Positions 18,286 through 26,834 of a stretch of DNA of 34,325 bases are shown here, piece by piece; positions within the stretch are counted from its first letter, which is position 1, and each line of letters starts with the position of its first letter. The DNA is taken from positions 1 to 34,325 of the forward strand of contig CAZXLD010000051.1 in NCBI GenBank assembly GCA_964641965.1, in the 5' to 3' direction. A program made the position numbers and the translations under genes. The stretch comes from JAJDFU01 sp964641965. GTDB lineage: Bacteria > Bacteroidota > Bacteroidia > Chitinophagales > Saprospiraceae. The notes beneath the pieces were generated by a model, which was not told where the DNA came from, ran no database searches, and was given only the letters and a program-made list of their open reading frames with translations.

Positions 18286-18339
18286 GTACCGGCGACTTCT
18301 AGTCGCCGCTGATCGGCGGCGGTTGGAAACCGCCGGTAC
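18286..18339. repeat. 54-bp double-hairpin (REP/cloverleaf-like) palindromic element
   Basis: The ends are perfect inverted repeats of 9 bases (GTACCGGCG / CGCCGGTAC). Inside are two perfect 8-bp stems with 3-base loops: CGGCGACT-TCT-AGTCGCCG (18290-18308) and CGGCGGTT-GGA-AACCGCCG (18317-18335). The outer arms overlap the inner stems, so two alternative folds are possible. No RAYT-type transposase gene is in the window. Confidence 0.7.
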
Positions 18340-18516
18340 ATTTTAAGGCGGAGCCCGACTGGCGGAGTAGAGGAGCATTTTTGCTTTATTTGGAAAGCTC
18401 ATAATCCGCCATCTAGACCTTCCAAAACCAAGCGGAGCCGACAGTTTTCTTCTTGGATTTCTATCGGAAAGACCTAAGGGTTTTCTACTTTTAGGAGCAT
18501 GGAAGGCCAAGGCCGC

Positions 18517-20403
18517 ATGAGAAAACCGAAGCACCTTTTCTTGATTTGGGTATTGGCTTGCTTAGCAATGTCTATGCATGCCCAATCCGAACTGGCCTGT
18601 GGAGGGCTGGGTGAAAATGTATTTACGATTGGCGATTTTGGGTCCGGCTCAGACAATATCGGTTTTCTCAATCCGGGTATGGGTTTCCGCTTTCCCCGCT
18701 ATCAATTTGCCTCCCGCTTTAGTATACCTCCAGATGATGGAGCGTTAACCCTAACCCACTTTACCGGCGACTGGGACGAACCCTTCCCTGGCTGGATGCC
18801 CATCGGAGATAATAGCCCAGACCCACAGGGCTATATGCTAGCAGTGAATGCCCACGAAGAGCCGGGTATTTTTTTGGAAGCTCCTGTCACCGGACTATGT
18901 GAAAATACGACTTATCAGTTTTCAATTGATGTGATCAATATCCTGGAAGATTGGTGTTGTGGTGGCTGGCCTGGCAAGAAAATTCCGCTTATAAGTGTCT
19001 ATCTGGATAGTATTCAATACTTGAGCCGCAAGCAAGTCCACCAGCTGGAAACCTGGTATACCTATACGTTTACCTTTACCACTCCCCCTGGAACCACCCA
19101 GATGACGCTCCAGATTTGGAATGAAAATACGGGTGGGGATGGTAATGATTTTGCCATTGATAACATTGAAATACGGCCTTGTGGGCCAAGAGGTTTTATC
19201 GATACGGAACGCAATAATTTTTTCTGCACAACTGACTTCGATCCGGTCCCGATGATCGCTGCTATCGATAGCTCCTACCTGGTGCAATGGCAGGTGAGTA
19301 CGGATAACGGCGGCAGTTGGGCTACGATTCCAGGAGCTACCGAGCCGACTTTACTACACACCGACTTTGCGGCAGGAACGTATCTGTATCGATACCTGAG
19401 TGCCCGAACGCCAGCCAATTTGGCTAGCCCGCTTTGTCAATTCATTTCGGACACGGTACTTATTGAAGTATTGCCTCCTACCTATACCTATTTCGATACC
19501 GTCTGCACGAGTGTACCCTATTTCCTGGGCGACCAGCAATTGACGCAATCCGGGACCTACGTAGCAGCCTTGGACTCCGAATTGGGGTGCGATAGCATTG
19601 TTACCATCCACCTGACTATAGTGCCGGATGACTTTCGGGTCCGTTTTGCTACCGAGACCCCCGGTTGTTTTGGCGATACAGCTGGAGTGATTGAAGTTGT
19701 GCCCCTCTCAGAGGTAGCAAGTCCTTTAACCTACCACCTGAATGGAATTCCCTTTGAAGGTCCCAGGGCGGAAGGCCTGGGAGCAGGAAACTACCTGATC
19801 GAAGTCGAAGATCAATATGGATGAAGGGAGTCAGAACGCATCGAATTGACTGTCCTGGACTTCTTTTTTATTGACGCCGGTCGGGACCTGACCCTGGATT
19901 TTGGAGAAATATCCAGGCCTGTTCGGGTTAGTGGTAACCGCCCGATTGATTCTATCCACTGGGAACCAACCCAGGATCTAATATGCGTCGATTGTCCTGA
20001 AATTCAAATAAAAGGCACAGAAGATATTGCCTACGTAGTTTGGGCAAAAAGTACCTCCGGTTGCGAAGCCTGGGATACGGTCCGGGTGACTATCGATAAT
20101 GACATCGTACGTGTGTACATTCCGGATGCTTTCTCGCCCAATGGTGACGGGGTCAATGATCGATTTGGGATCTTTGCTTTTGAAGAAACGGTACAACAAG
20201 TTGTACTTTTTAAGATTTTCGATCGGTGGGGAAATCTGATTTTTAAACAGCAGGATCTGGCTGCTTCCGCTCCGGAATTAGGTTGGGACGGCCTTTCCAA
20301 GGGGAAAGCCATGGCTCCCGGGGAATATATCTATGTACTAGAATTGGAACTAATTGATAACAGCACGATTTTACGCACGGGAAGCGTGACTTTGCTGCGG
20401 TAA
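18517..20403 (+). pseudogene. T9SS type-B (CHU_C) secreted protein interrupted by an in-frame TGA
   Basis: The first part (18517-19824) and second part (19825-20403) are in the same frame, separated only by TGA at 19822-19824. I start at 18517 because MRKPKHLFLIWVLACLAMSMHAQ is a clear signal peptide; the ATG at 18499 adds six polar residues. Residues about 30-230 resemble a carbohydrate-binding-type jelly roll (ITHFTGDWDEP, FSIDVINI, FAIDNIEI), then Ig-like segments. The stop falls where VEDQYG would continue with Cys in the D-x-x-GC motif of SprB-like repeats. After it the CHU_C domain is intact (IPDAFSPNGDGVND, FDRWG, LGWDG, APGEYIYVL). As read, the product lacks its sorting domain and could not be anchored. 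A single base change of TGT or TGC, or a sequencing error, explains it. Confidence 0.8.
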
Positions 20404-20478
20404 GGGTAGGTTAATGCGACCCGGAGCTGAGAAAAGGAAGCCAGTATTTTTTAGCTGAAACTAAACCAATCCAATGCA

Positions 20479-21306
20479 TTATTGCTTTTGGTATACCCGA
20501 ATGTAATCCACCTCCATACGGGCCACTTGCAGCAGGCTATCCACCCCATTCTTGAGTCCATTCGTTTCATAGGCTGGATCACTTCCGAAATTCCCACCCA
20601 TTGCGATATTTAAGATGATAAAATAAGGTCCGGTAAAAGGCCAGGTAGATGCATCTTTCACCGTTGGCGCATAGGTATAATACGCCCGATTATCGACAAA
20701 AAAAGCAATGGAATCCGGAGTCCATTCAACAGTGTACACATGAAAAGTTTCTGCAACATCCGGAATAGAAATGGTACCTGTATTTTCTGTTGCTCCAAAG
20801 CTGGAGGGCGAATGCAAAGAGCCGTGAATGGTTCCGGGGGTTCGACCCACATATTCCATCACATCAATTTCACCACAATCCGGCCAACCCACGTCACTTA
20901 TTTTTGTGCTAAGCAGCCATAGAGCGGGCCATGTTCCAGCCCCTTTCGGCAGTTTGGCTCGAAATTCAAACCGACCAAATTCCCAAGCCTGTTTACCTTT
21001 AGTGATTAAGCGGGCAGAACTAAATGGAAGCCCCGTTCCATCTTCTCGATGAGCTTCCAATACCAGTGTACCATCCGTGACCCGGGCGTTCTTGAGTTGG
21101 TCCCGAGTGTAATATTGGACTTCATTATTCCCCCACCCGCAAAGGTTTGGGCAACCGTCTCCTTCCTCAAAACTCCAAATCGTAGGATCCGGTAAACCGG
21201 TATAATTAAATTCTTCTGCCCATACCAATTGGTAGGCAGGAGGTTTAGATTGGCAGGCGCACAAAAAAGGCAGAAGTAACCATCCGTACAGGTAGCATTT
21301 GGACAT
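20479..21306 (-). CDS. Glycoside hydrolase family 16 lipoprotein (laminarinase/beta-glucanase type)
   Basis: The frame runs to 21321, but the ATG at 21306 begins a better lipoprotein signal (SKCYLYGWLLLPFLCAC, lipobox LCAC, then QSKPP). Counting from the upstream Met, the GH16 catalytic motif is GEIDVMEYVG with nucleophile Glu151, Asp153 and acid/base Glu156. Other hallmarks are LVWAEEFNY at the start of the jelly roll, GRFEFRAKLPKGAGTWPALWLL before the motif, HVYTVEWTPDSIAFFVD after it, and MEVDYIRVYQ at the end. The extra Met of the ExDxxE motif is typical of laminarinases (beta-1,3-glucanases). It lies convergent to the broken T9SS protein, inside the inverted 25-bp pair. Probable surface use of beta-glucans. 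Confidence 0.92.
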   Translation of the reverse strand: MSKCYLYGWLLLPFLCACQSKPPAYQLVWAEEFNYTGLPDPTIWSFEEGDGCPNLCGWGNNEVQYYTRDQLKNARVTDGTLVLEAHREDGTGLPFSSARLITKGKQAWEFGRFEFRAKLPKGAGTWPALWLLSTKISDVGWPDCGEIDVMEYVGRTPGTIHGSLHSPSSFGATENTGTISIPDVAETFHVYTVEWTPDSIAFFVDNRAYYTYAPTVKDASTWPFTGPYFIILNIAMGGNFGSDPAYETNGLKNGVDSLLQVARMEVDYIRVYQKQ

Positions 21307-21321
21307 ACAGCTTTGGGGCAT

Positions 21322-21669
21322 AGGGTTTTAACTGGTTTTCAGGACCAAATTATACCACCCAAGTCATACAATAGAAAATGGATTTAATTAAATTTTTATT
21401 TGCAAGTCCCTCATTTTCAGCTTGTTTCTAATGCATAATCTGGGTGCCACTTTTAATTAAAAATGGCCTGTGTTCTAAAGACAACAATTCTTTAAATGGT
21501 ATAATGTCTTGGATGCTGACATCCGAAGGATCGTCAGTACTGACCAAGTTTGGCTGTTTTCCCATTTTTTAAATAGGTCATTTTAGACTTGCGTCAGTAT
21601 TAGATGCAGAGCAGGTGCAAAAGTTAAGGGTTTCCAACAAGTGCCACCCACTCTACATATCGATAGTCG
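21322..21669. other. Intergenic region with several palindromes
   Basis: 348 bp without a gene. It holds the right copy of the 25-bp sequence (21421-21445), immediately followed by a near-perfect 22-base palindrome centred on TTAATTAA (21446-21467, 10 of 11 pairs), a short hairpin GGATG-CTGA-CATCC (21511-21524) and the perfect 12-base palindrome GTCAGTACTGAC (21533-21544). GCGTCAGTATT near 21591 echoes the last one. The AT-rich 21360-21420 probably includes the GH16 promoter. Confidence 0.55.
21421..21445 (-). repeat. 25-bp dispersed sequence, right copy (inverted partner of 18109-18133)
   Basis: Read on the minus strand this is identical to the left copy over 25 bases, and after one mismatch the next three bases (TGA) also agree. 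Its outer side abuts a 22-base palindrome (21446-21467). The distance between the copies is about 3.3 kb. Confidence 0.75.
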
Positions 21670-22296
21670 TTATTGGGCGGTTGCCGTAATCTGGATAGGT
21701 AGTGCCACTTTTTCCCAACGTAAAACCACCTGGTTTCCTTCAATATAGTAATCGAGCATCTCTTGCTTACCTTCCTCCATATTCGGGCTAATGGTTGCGC
21801 GAAGTACATCTTTTTCTGGGTCGTGACTGTAGGCGCCCCATTGTTCTAACACCGAATTGAAAATAATGGCCCAGTCTCCTTCCTCGGGTATGGTAAAGAA
21901 AGTATAGGTTCCAGCGGCAAGCGGCTGGCCTTCTACCTTTACATCTGTAGAAAACTGCATGGTAGTGGCTTCATTAGCGCCTGCACGCCATACTTTACCA
22001 TAAGGCTCCAACCCTCCCCAAATGACACGGCCCTTTACCGAAGGGCTACCGTAGTTGATTACTACCTGGGTATTGCCAATGGTACCGGTCATTTCTTTCC
22101 GCGGGCTGGCTTGTTCGCTGTCCAGTACCGTAATTTCATAATTATCCCCATTCATCGGCAAGGCTTTGGGGGTTGCCTCCGGAGCTGGTGCGGAGGTAGC
22201 TTCTTCGGTAGTCTTTTCAGTGGGAGTGCTTCCGGATCCACAGCTGGTGCTGCACACGAGTAGTACACCTAACAGAACAATTAAAACAGGTTTCAT
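21670..22296 (-). CDS. DUF2911 domain lipoprotein
   Basis: A 208-residue protein. The signal MKPVLIVLLGVLLVCSTSC has a lipobox ending at Cys19, followed by a low-complexity Ser/Thr/Glu/Pro/Ala linker to about residue 48. The DUF2911 core is plain: NYGSPSVKGRVIWGGLEPYGKVWRAGANEATTM, then PLAAGTYTFFTIPEEGDWAIIFN and VLRWEKVALPIQI at the end. The family is common in Bacteroidota and has no established function; its beta-sandwich core suggests a binding rather than catalytic role. No operon partner: neighbours are at least 260 bp away. Confidence 0.9.
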   Translation of the reverse strand: MKPVLIVLLGVLLVCSTSCGSGSTPTEKTTEEATSAPAPEATPKALPMNGDNYEITVLDSEQASPRKEMTGTIGNTQVVINYGSPSVKGRVIWGGLEPYGKVWRAGANEATTMQFSTDVKVEGQPLAAGTYTFFTIPEEGDWAIIFNSVLEQWGAYSHDPEKDVLRATISPNMEEGKQEMLDYYIEGNQVVLRWEKVALPIQITATAQ

Positions 22297-22580
22297 GCTA
22301 TAGGTTTTAATGGAATGATAAATACAACTTTGAAAGTGCCAAAGTAAAGAGGTTGTTGCACGAAAGGCAAAAATCCTTTAGTTCAGCCATTAATTAAGCT
22401 CTATCCTTTAAACCCCACTTATTCTAGGCATTATTTTCTAGAGCAGACGTTTGCCCTCAGCCAATGTTTGCCATTGGAAATATATTTTCGAGTTATCTGT
22501 GCTTAATTTCGGTACGTGAGCCCACGTAATACAATCCTGAACTTCCATTTTGTAAATATTAGGTGGAGGCTTCAGAGATC

Positions 22581-22769
22581 ATGCTACCGGAATATTTTCC
22601 CGTAGTTATATCCAGAAACATATGTGTAGTTAATGACCAGTACGAACTGGTCAAAGATAGCTTTGTATTTGGCTACCTTAGTGCGTTAATCGGAAAGCAT
22701 GGCGGGAAATACAAAATGTATTTTGTTAAAGACGCTGCCGAAGCCAGTGTAGACATCATTTTAAAATGA
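22581..22769 (+). CDS. Small hypothetical protein (about 62 residues)
   Basis: The frame is open from a GTG at 22563; ATG at 22581 (MLPEYFPVVIS...) is the better start. The peptide has balanced composition, a hydrophobic core (FVFGYLSALIGKHGGKYKMYFV) and a plausible strand-helix-strand pattern, which random frames in this window lack. A short stem with a T-run follows 5 bp after the stop. No family is recognised and no domain-sized homologue can be named. It could also be a remnant of a larger gene. Confidence 0.4.
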   Translation: MLPEYFPVVISRNICVVNDQYELVKDSFVFGYLSALIGKHGGKYKMYFVKDAAEASVDIILK

Positions 22770-22770
22770 A

Positions 22771-22797
22771 AATGCCGCATTTAAACGGCTCTTTTTT
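22771..22797 (+). terminator. Putative intrinsic terminator after the small ORF
   Basis: GCCG (22774-22777) and CGGC (22786-22789) form a 4-bp stem with an 8-base loop, followed by TCTTTTTT. The stem is short, but A-rich bases before it and the T-run after it, directly downstream of a stop codon, fit a terminator. It is also the first of the chain of stem-loops to 23134. Confidence 0.4.
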
Positions 22798-23134
22798 CGT
22801 CTACCCTACGTTAACCCGGAAAATTCATCGAATTTTCCGCCCAAAGGGCTGACGAATTGCAAAGTTTTGCAATTGTCAGGGCTATCAAGTCCTGACAAGG
22901 TCTCTTCGTCAGGGTTAATCCTGATATAAGTGGTTGGAAATGAGCCTATTTTCAGCTACTTATCGTCACGATTCACGGATTTCTGTGAATCATTCGGATT
23001 AAAAAGCCTCCCCGTAGGCTAAACGAGGCAAGGGGAAGGGGCCCCTTGGTGAAGTATGCCTGGCCTCCCATCCGCTTCGCGGTTCACGAGCCTATGCTCG
23101 CTCATGCCTTGATTAGCCAAAAAAAAGCTTTTTT
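22774..23134. repeat. Chain of about a dozen consecutive stem-loops (palindrome array)
   Basis: Successive perfect inverted repeats almost abut: GGAAAATTC-ATC-GAATTTTCC (22818-22838); GCCC-AAA-GGGC (22839-22849); AATTGCAAA-GT-TTTGCAATT (22856-22874), extended by GAC/GTC; TTGTCAGG/CCTGACAA (22873-22898); TCAGG/CCTGA (22909-22924); GATTCAC/GTGAATC (22970-22991); AGCCT/AGGCT (23005-23020); CAAGGGG/CCCCTTG (23029-23048); CCGC-TTC-GCGG (23072-23082); CGAGC-CTAT-GCTCG (23087-23100); AAAAAAGCTTTTTT (23121-23134). The CAGG/CCTG arms can also pair with each other in other ways (for example 22891-22896 with 22908-22913). No gene is supported in 22798-23189. Confidence 0.75.
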
Positions 23135-23189
23135 AATTTGCGACCTTCTCAATTTAAATTGGTATTCGTATTCGAGCCGGTTGTCCAGC

Positions 23190-26021
23190 CTAGTTTTTCA
23201 GCATGCGCAAAGTGGTTACTTCCCCGCTGCTGCGTATGCTCAATACATAATATCCGGGCAACCATTGCTGAGTATCAATACGCTTAGCTACTTCTCCCAG
23301 ATCAAGTAAGTCGGCCTCATACACTTTTTTGCCGAAGGCATCCCATACGATGATCTGCACTTCTTCCTGTATCAAATCCATTGATTGAATGGTAACGAAC
23401 TGAGATACAGGATTAGGCCATACCAGAAACCGTTCCTGAAAGTTTGTAAACCTTTCCTGGGGCAGGTATACGGGTTGATTACCTGCAATGGTAAATTCCA
23501 AGGTGAAAGACGGACCGTTTTCTCCACTTGCATTAGCGCCTGCATAGGGCGTAGCGGTTAGCACGTAATCGCCAGAAGGCCATTTGAATCCTTGATGAGG
23601 GAGCGCTTGTCGACCAGAAAAGCGGAAGGGTTGAGATTCTTCGGTCCAAGTGCCCTCCAAAGGGCCATTCAGGCTAAAGGACACACTCTCCACCCGGTTT
23701 ACCGGCGGTAATTCGGTTTCCAGCGCATAAGCTGTTGGGAAATAAACGGGAAAGCGTACTCCGTCTGACAGGGTATTTCCTTCTATTTGATTGGTTCTCA
23801 CCCTAAATAAGGAAATACCAGAAATGAGGAGGGTAGGGTCGTCCTGTGTTGAAAGAATCACAACCTGAAGGGTATCAGCTGCATCAAGTGCACCATCTGA
23901 GACTCGAAGTTCAAGGGAATAGGTTCCAGTGGTTGCAACGGTAATCGTGGGTTCCTGCACAATATCTGAACTCAGGATCAAGGTTCCGCCTGGGGTAGCT
24001 TCTAACAAAGTCCATGAAAAGGTTAATAAACCAAATGGTAAGCCGTCGTCTGATACTGACGTATTAAGTATCGGATTGGAAAGTGGCAATTCAAATTCAA
24101 GGTCTGGACCCACGTCCACCAATGGCGGTAAATTGATAAGCTGATCGTCCAGGATAGTAAATTGCACCGTGTCGGCAATCCCGGTTTGTCCGTTCCCTCC
24201 AACTTCAGAAAAGGGAGTAGCTATTAATTGATAGCTACCCGGTGGGAAAGGGTTTCCCGTGTAGTCATCTCCAAAATTTCCGAACAATACGTAGGGAGGG
24301 TTGCTCTCAATGCGAGTAGTTGTAATCGGACCACTCAACTCAAATACAATACTGCCTACTGGTTGGTCCGCATTTACCAGTACATCTACCAGGCTGGGGA
24401 GCTCTGAAAAATTGTATACTGCCCCATCTACCAGAGGACCGAGGTCGGTATCCGAAACCGCATCCAGCAATCTAAATTCCTCAATCCCTGCTGCAAATGG
24501 CTCAGGAAGTATTGATGAAAGAGGAACTATTAAGCTTGACTCGCTGGTGTGAAAAGAAATTTCAAGGAAAGCTGATTCTCCTGCTTCGTTACCTAAATAG
24601 CGTATCGGGAGGTCCAGGGTACTCTCGGATTTAAGTAGAAAAGGTTGCCCGGTCCAGGAAACAAGCTCAAAATTGGCCGCATCTGGGCCGGTAATGGATA
24701 GGTTTGTGATGAGGATCCCCTGGTTGCCTCCGGTATTCGAAAGAGGTACACCCAGAGAATCGGATGCTCCTATGCGAAACTGGATAGCATCAGGTGCATT
24801 GAGGGTTCCCGCTACCAACAGCGATCCAGCAGGAGCATCCTGATTGTAGACTTCCAGGTTTCGTTGTCGACCGCCTCCTCGCCTGGGACTACCGGCCAAG
24901 ACATAAATACCATTACCCGAAACGATAGCCTGGGTACCATGCCTGGGGTAATTCATGGGAGCTTTATTTGACCAGCTCTCTCCAATGGGATCAAAAGCTT
25001 CTACCAGGTCATAAGCGGTATTTTCCACTTCGGTAGATTCTCCTCCCATAACAAAGATTTCATCATCAAAGACAGCCACCGAGGGAGCTGCGCGGGGAGT
25101 GGGGATATTCAGATTGACCGGCAAGGTAGACCAGGAACTGTTTGTAAAATCATAGATGTCTACTTCCGGAACTAAGGGTGCAAAAACACCTCCCTCACCT
25201 CCACTTAATCGACCGGCTACCGCATAAAGCTTATCGCCATGAACAGCGGCATGGAAATGATCCCGTTCATGGGGAGCGTCTGCCAATGGATTCCACGCTC
25301 CAGTCAAGGGGTCGAATTCATCGAACCAGGCTACGAAGCCTCCGTCGTGACCAATTGTATTTCCACCTACTACATAGAATTTATCCTGGTACAGTGCCAA
25401 GCCGGCAGACCCTCTTCGGCGGTTTTCCGGGATTTCCGGTCCTTGAATCCATTCATCCTGTAACGCATCGTATAAAAAGACATATTCTGTGGGTGCTTCC
25501 ACCGGGAATCTATTGTCTTTAAAGGAGCCAATGATCCAGACCAAGCCTTCGTAAGCCGTGGCTTGGAAGTGATTGAATTCAGCTGGAGCCTGAGCTCCTG
25601 TTTTCCAGCTGTTGGCTTGATAATCATAAATATCCGGGATGTCCGCATTCTCACGGCCTCCAAACAAGATGAAAGCCTGACCGGATTGCACAAAGGAACA
25701 CTCGTGTCGCTCGGTATAGTTGGTATCTTCATCCAGGTCAATCCAGGTTACATCCTCCGCATGCACCAAAGGGGGATGATCATGAGCAATTCTAGCCGCT
25801 GGAACGGAGTCGCTAGCGGCACCAGCAAGGCTATTGGCAGCCCTCCCTTTACCATCGAAGGGGCCGAAGAAAAGGGACGTGGTGGGAACTGAACTCAATG
25901 AAGTCTTGTTCGAGACTTGAGCAGTAGCAACCGTGGTGTTTAGCAGGGCAGAAGTGAATAGCAGAAAAAGCCAACTCCAGCCCGCCTCGGCGCTGCAAGC
26001 CAATGGGGTACAATTTTTCAT
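23190..26021 (-). CDS. Secreted Kelch-repeat protein with PKD-like domains and T9SS type-A sorting domain
   Basis: A 943-residue protein with a signal peptide (WSWLFLLFTSALLNTTVATAQ, cleavage near 35). Residues about 110-385 form a Kelch propeller with six repeats carrying GG and later W motifs (AFILFGGREN, FYVVGGNTIG, LYAVAGRLSGG, IFVMGGEST, IYVLAGSPRR). Around 410-480 is a choice-of-anchor D/ASH-like strand set (LSITGPDAANFELVS). Two related modules (LVDGAVYNF...PGSYQLIATPFS and DGVRFPVYF...SGDYVLTATPY) flank a PKD/REJ-like domain (PLVDVGPD...SLELRVSDG). The last 75 residues are a Por-secretion tail (VWPNPVSQFVTI, VWDAFGKKVYE, LPGYYVLSI). Known of such proteins: secretion and anchoring by T9SS. 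Ligand unknown. Its end lies beside the stem-loop array. Confidence 0.9.
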   Translation of the reverse strand: MKNCTPLACSAEAGWSWLFLLFTSALLNTTVATAQVSNKTSLSSVPTTSLFFGPFDGKGRAANSLAGAASDSVPAARIAHDHPPLVHAEDVTWIDLDEDTNYTERHECSFVQSGQAFILFGGRENADIPDIYDYQANSWKTGAQAPAEFNHFQATAYEGLVWIIGSFKDNRFPVEAPTEYVFLYDALQDEWIQGPEIPENRRRGSAGLALYQDKFYVVGGNTIGHDGGFVAWFDEFDPLTGAWNPLADAPHERDHFHAAVHGDKLYAVAGRLSGGEGGVFAPLVPEVDIYDFTNSSWSTLPVNLNIPTPRAAPSVAVFDDEIFVMGGESTEVENTAYDLVEAFDPIGESWSNKAPMNYPRHGTQAIVSGNGIYVLAGSPRRGGGRQRNLEVYNQDAPAGSLLVAGTLNAPDAIQFRIGASDSLGVPLSNTGGNQGILITNLSITGPDAANFELVSWTGQPFLLKSESTLDLPIRYLGNEAGESAFLEISFHTSESSLIVPLSSILPEPFAAGIEEFRLLDAVSDTDLGPLVDGAVYNFSELPSLVDVLVNADQPVGSIVFELSGPITTTRIESNPPYVLFGNFGDDYTGNPFPPGSYQLIATPFSEVGGNGQTGIADTVQFTILDDQLINLPPLVDVGPDLEFELPLSNPILNTSVSDDGLPFGLLTFSWTLLEATPGGTLILSSDIVQEPTITVATTGTYSLELRVSDGALDAADTLQVVILSTQDDPTLLISGISLFRVRTNQIEGNTLSDGVRFPVYFPTAYALETELPPVNRVESVSFSLNGPLEGTWTEESQPFRFSGRQALPHQGFKWPSGDYVLTATPYAGANASGENGPSFTLEFTIAGNQPVYLPQERFTNFQERFLVWPNPVSQFVTIQSMDLIQEEVQIIVWDAFGKKVYEADLLDLGEVAKRIDTQQWLPGYYVLSIRSSGEVTTLRMLKN

Positions 26022-26115
26022 GGGAGTATTCGATTGAACGGCAAATTTAAATACTTACATCCTCAGTTGCCTGCCAATAAGGTACAAATAAGTTGCTCGA
26101 AGTAGGAAAGGCGGA

Positions 26116-26718
26116 TTAGTTCTTTGCGGTTTTGGGAGGAGAAATCATAATATGTGCTCGATGCGTTCCGGGATCCATGATCCAGGGGCCTCCAGGCACA
26201 GTGGGTTGGAGTGGTAGACCAGTGGATTCGGCGGTGGCCCAGGGGATGTAAACCACATAGCGGTAATGGGCTCCATCCACGATACCAGTCTCTGCATTGT
26301 ATGTGCCTGAAGCACCCGATAAAATGTGTAGCGTGGTTGGATGCTCCGGCATGGCAAGAGAACCTGCTTTGGCTTCAGATTCGCGGATGTCAAATATTTC
26401 TCCCGGGCTTTTACCTTCGGTACGCAGTGCTCTGCCTCTAGCCATGAAGGGTTCCAGATCGGCATGATAACAAGCTGAATTGTAGCCCTTTTCCATCGGA
26501 TTATCTGCCAGGCAGACTGTATTATTGGTGCCTTCTTTCAGGGTAATTACTTCCCCATCGCTATTGTATCCCAGCACAGTAGCTTCAGCTCGTTGATCTG
26601 CTGGAGCCGCAAGGACCGCACTGGCAAGCTGGATATCGCGTTGGGGGATACCGGATTGGGCACAACTGCTTAGTTGCAAGAGAGACACACAGCTAAAGAA
26701 CAAAAGAGCGCGTACCAT
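26116..26718 (-). CDS. Conserved hypothetical lipoprotein
   Basis: The frame extends to 26772, but the ATG at 26718 starts a lipoprotein signal (VRALLFFSCVSLLQLSSC, lipobox LSSC). The mature part of about 180 residues begins with a helical stretch (IQLASAVLAAPADQRAEATVLGY) and a strand pair (EVITLKEGTNNTVCLAD), then the motif YHADLEPFMARGRALR and a helix with EIFDIRESEAKAG. It ends with a beta-rich section containing MPEHPTTLHILSG and GGPWIMDPGTHRAHIMI. I have seen proteins of this shape in Bacteroidota and Acidobacteria but know no name or function. Two Cys (CLAD and CYHAD) may pair. It is divergent from the TIR operon with a 116-bp gap. Confidence 0.8.
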   Translation of the reverse strand: MVRALLFFSCVSLLQLSSCAQSGIPQRDIQLASAVLAAPADQRAEATVLGYNSDGEVITLKEGTNNTVCLADNPMEKGYNSACYHADLEPFMARGRALRTEGKSPGEIFDIRESEAKAGSLAMPEHPTTLHILSGASGTYNAETGIVDGAHYRYVVYIPWATAESTGLPLQPTVPGGPWIMDPGTHRAHIMISPPKTAKN

Positions 26719-26834
26719 TCGAAAAGGGAATTTGGTCAGTAAATACAATTCAAACATAATAAAAGGAACCAAGAAGTAGCTTATGCTTATGGAGAAGTAG
26801 AATTCTCTATCTTCAACGAATACAAACCCAGTAC

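Larger units (their letters stand above)
18007..18516. other. Repeat-rich intergenic region upstream of the broken T9SS protein
   Basis: 510 bp without a supported gene; a plus-strand frame at 18086-18346 is open but has no protein-like pattern. Contents in order: TGCTAATG twice (18029 and 18058 region); one copy of the 25-bp sequence that recurs inverted at 21421-21445 (18109-18133); a GCCGCG/CGCGGC stem (18158-18180) in a GC-rich patch; the 54-bp double hairpin (18286-18339); and GGCGGAG twice, 14 bp apart (near 18347 and 18361). Base composition swings sharply along the stretch. Confidence 0.55.

Noticed and set aside
19822..19824. TGA read as selenocysteine or as a sense codon
   Set aside because: Extracellular adhesin repeat Cys positions are not known selenoprotein sites, no SECIS-like stem is evident right after it, and TGA ends other genes here (for example the oxidoreductase gene at 12304).
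18134..21420. Insertion sequence between the inverted 25-bp copies
   Set aside because: No transposase frame lies in the interval and no target-site duplication was found at the outer edges.
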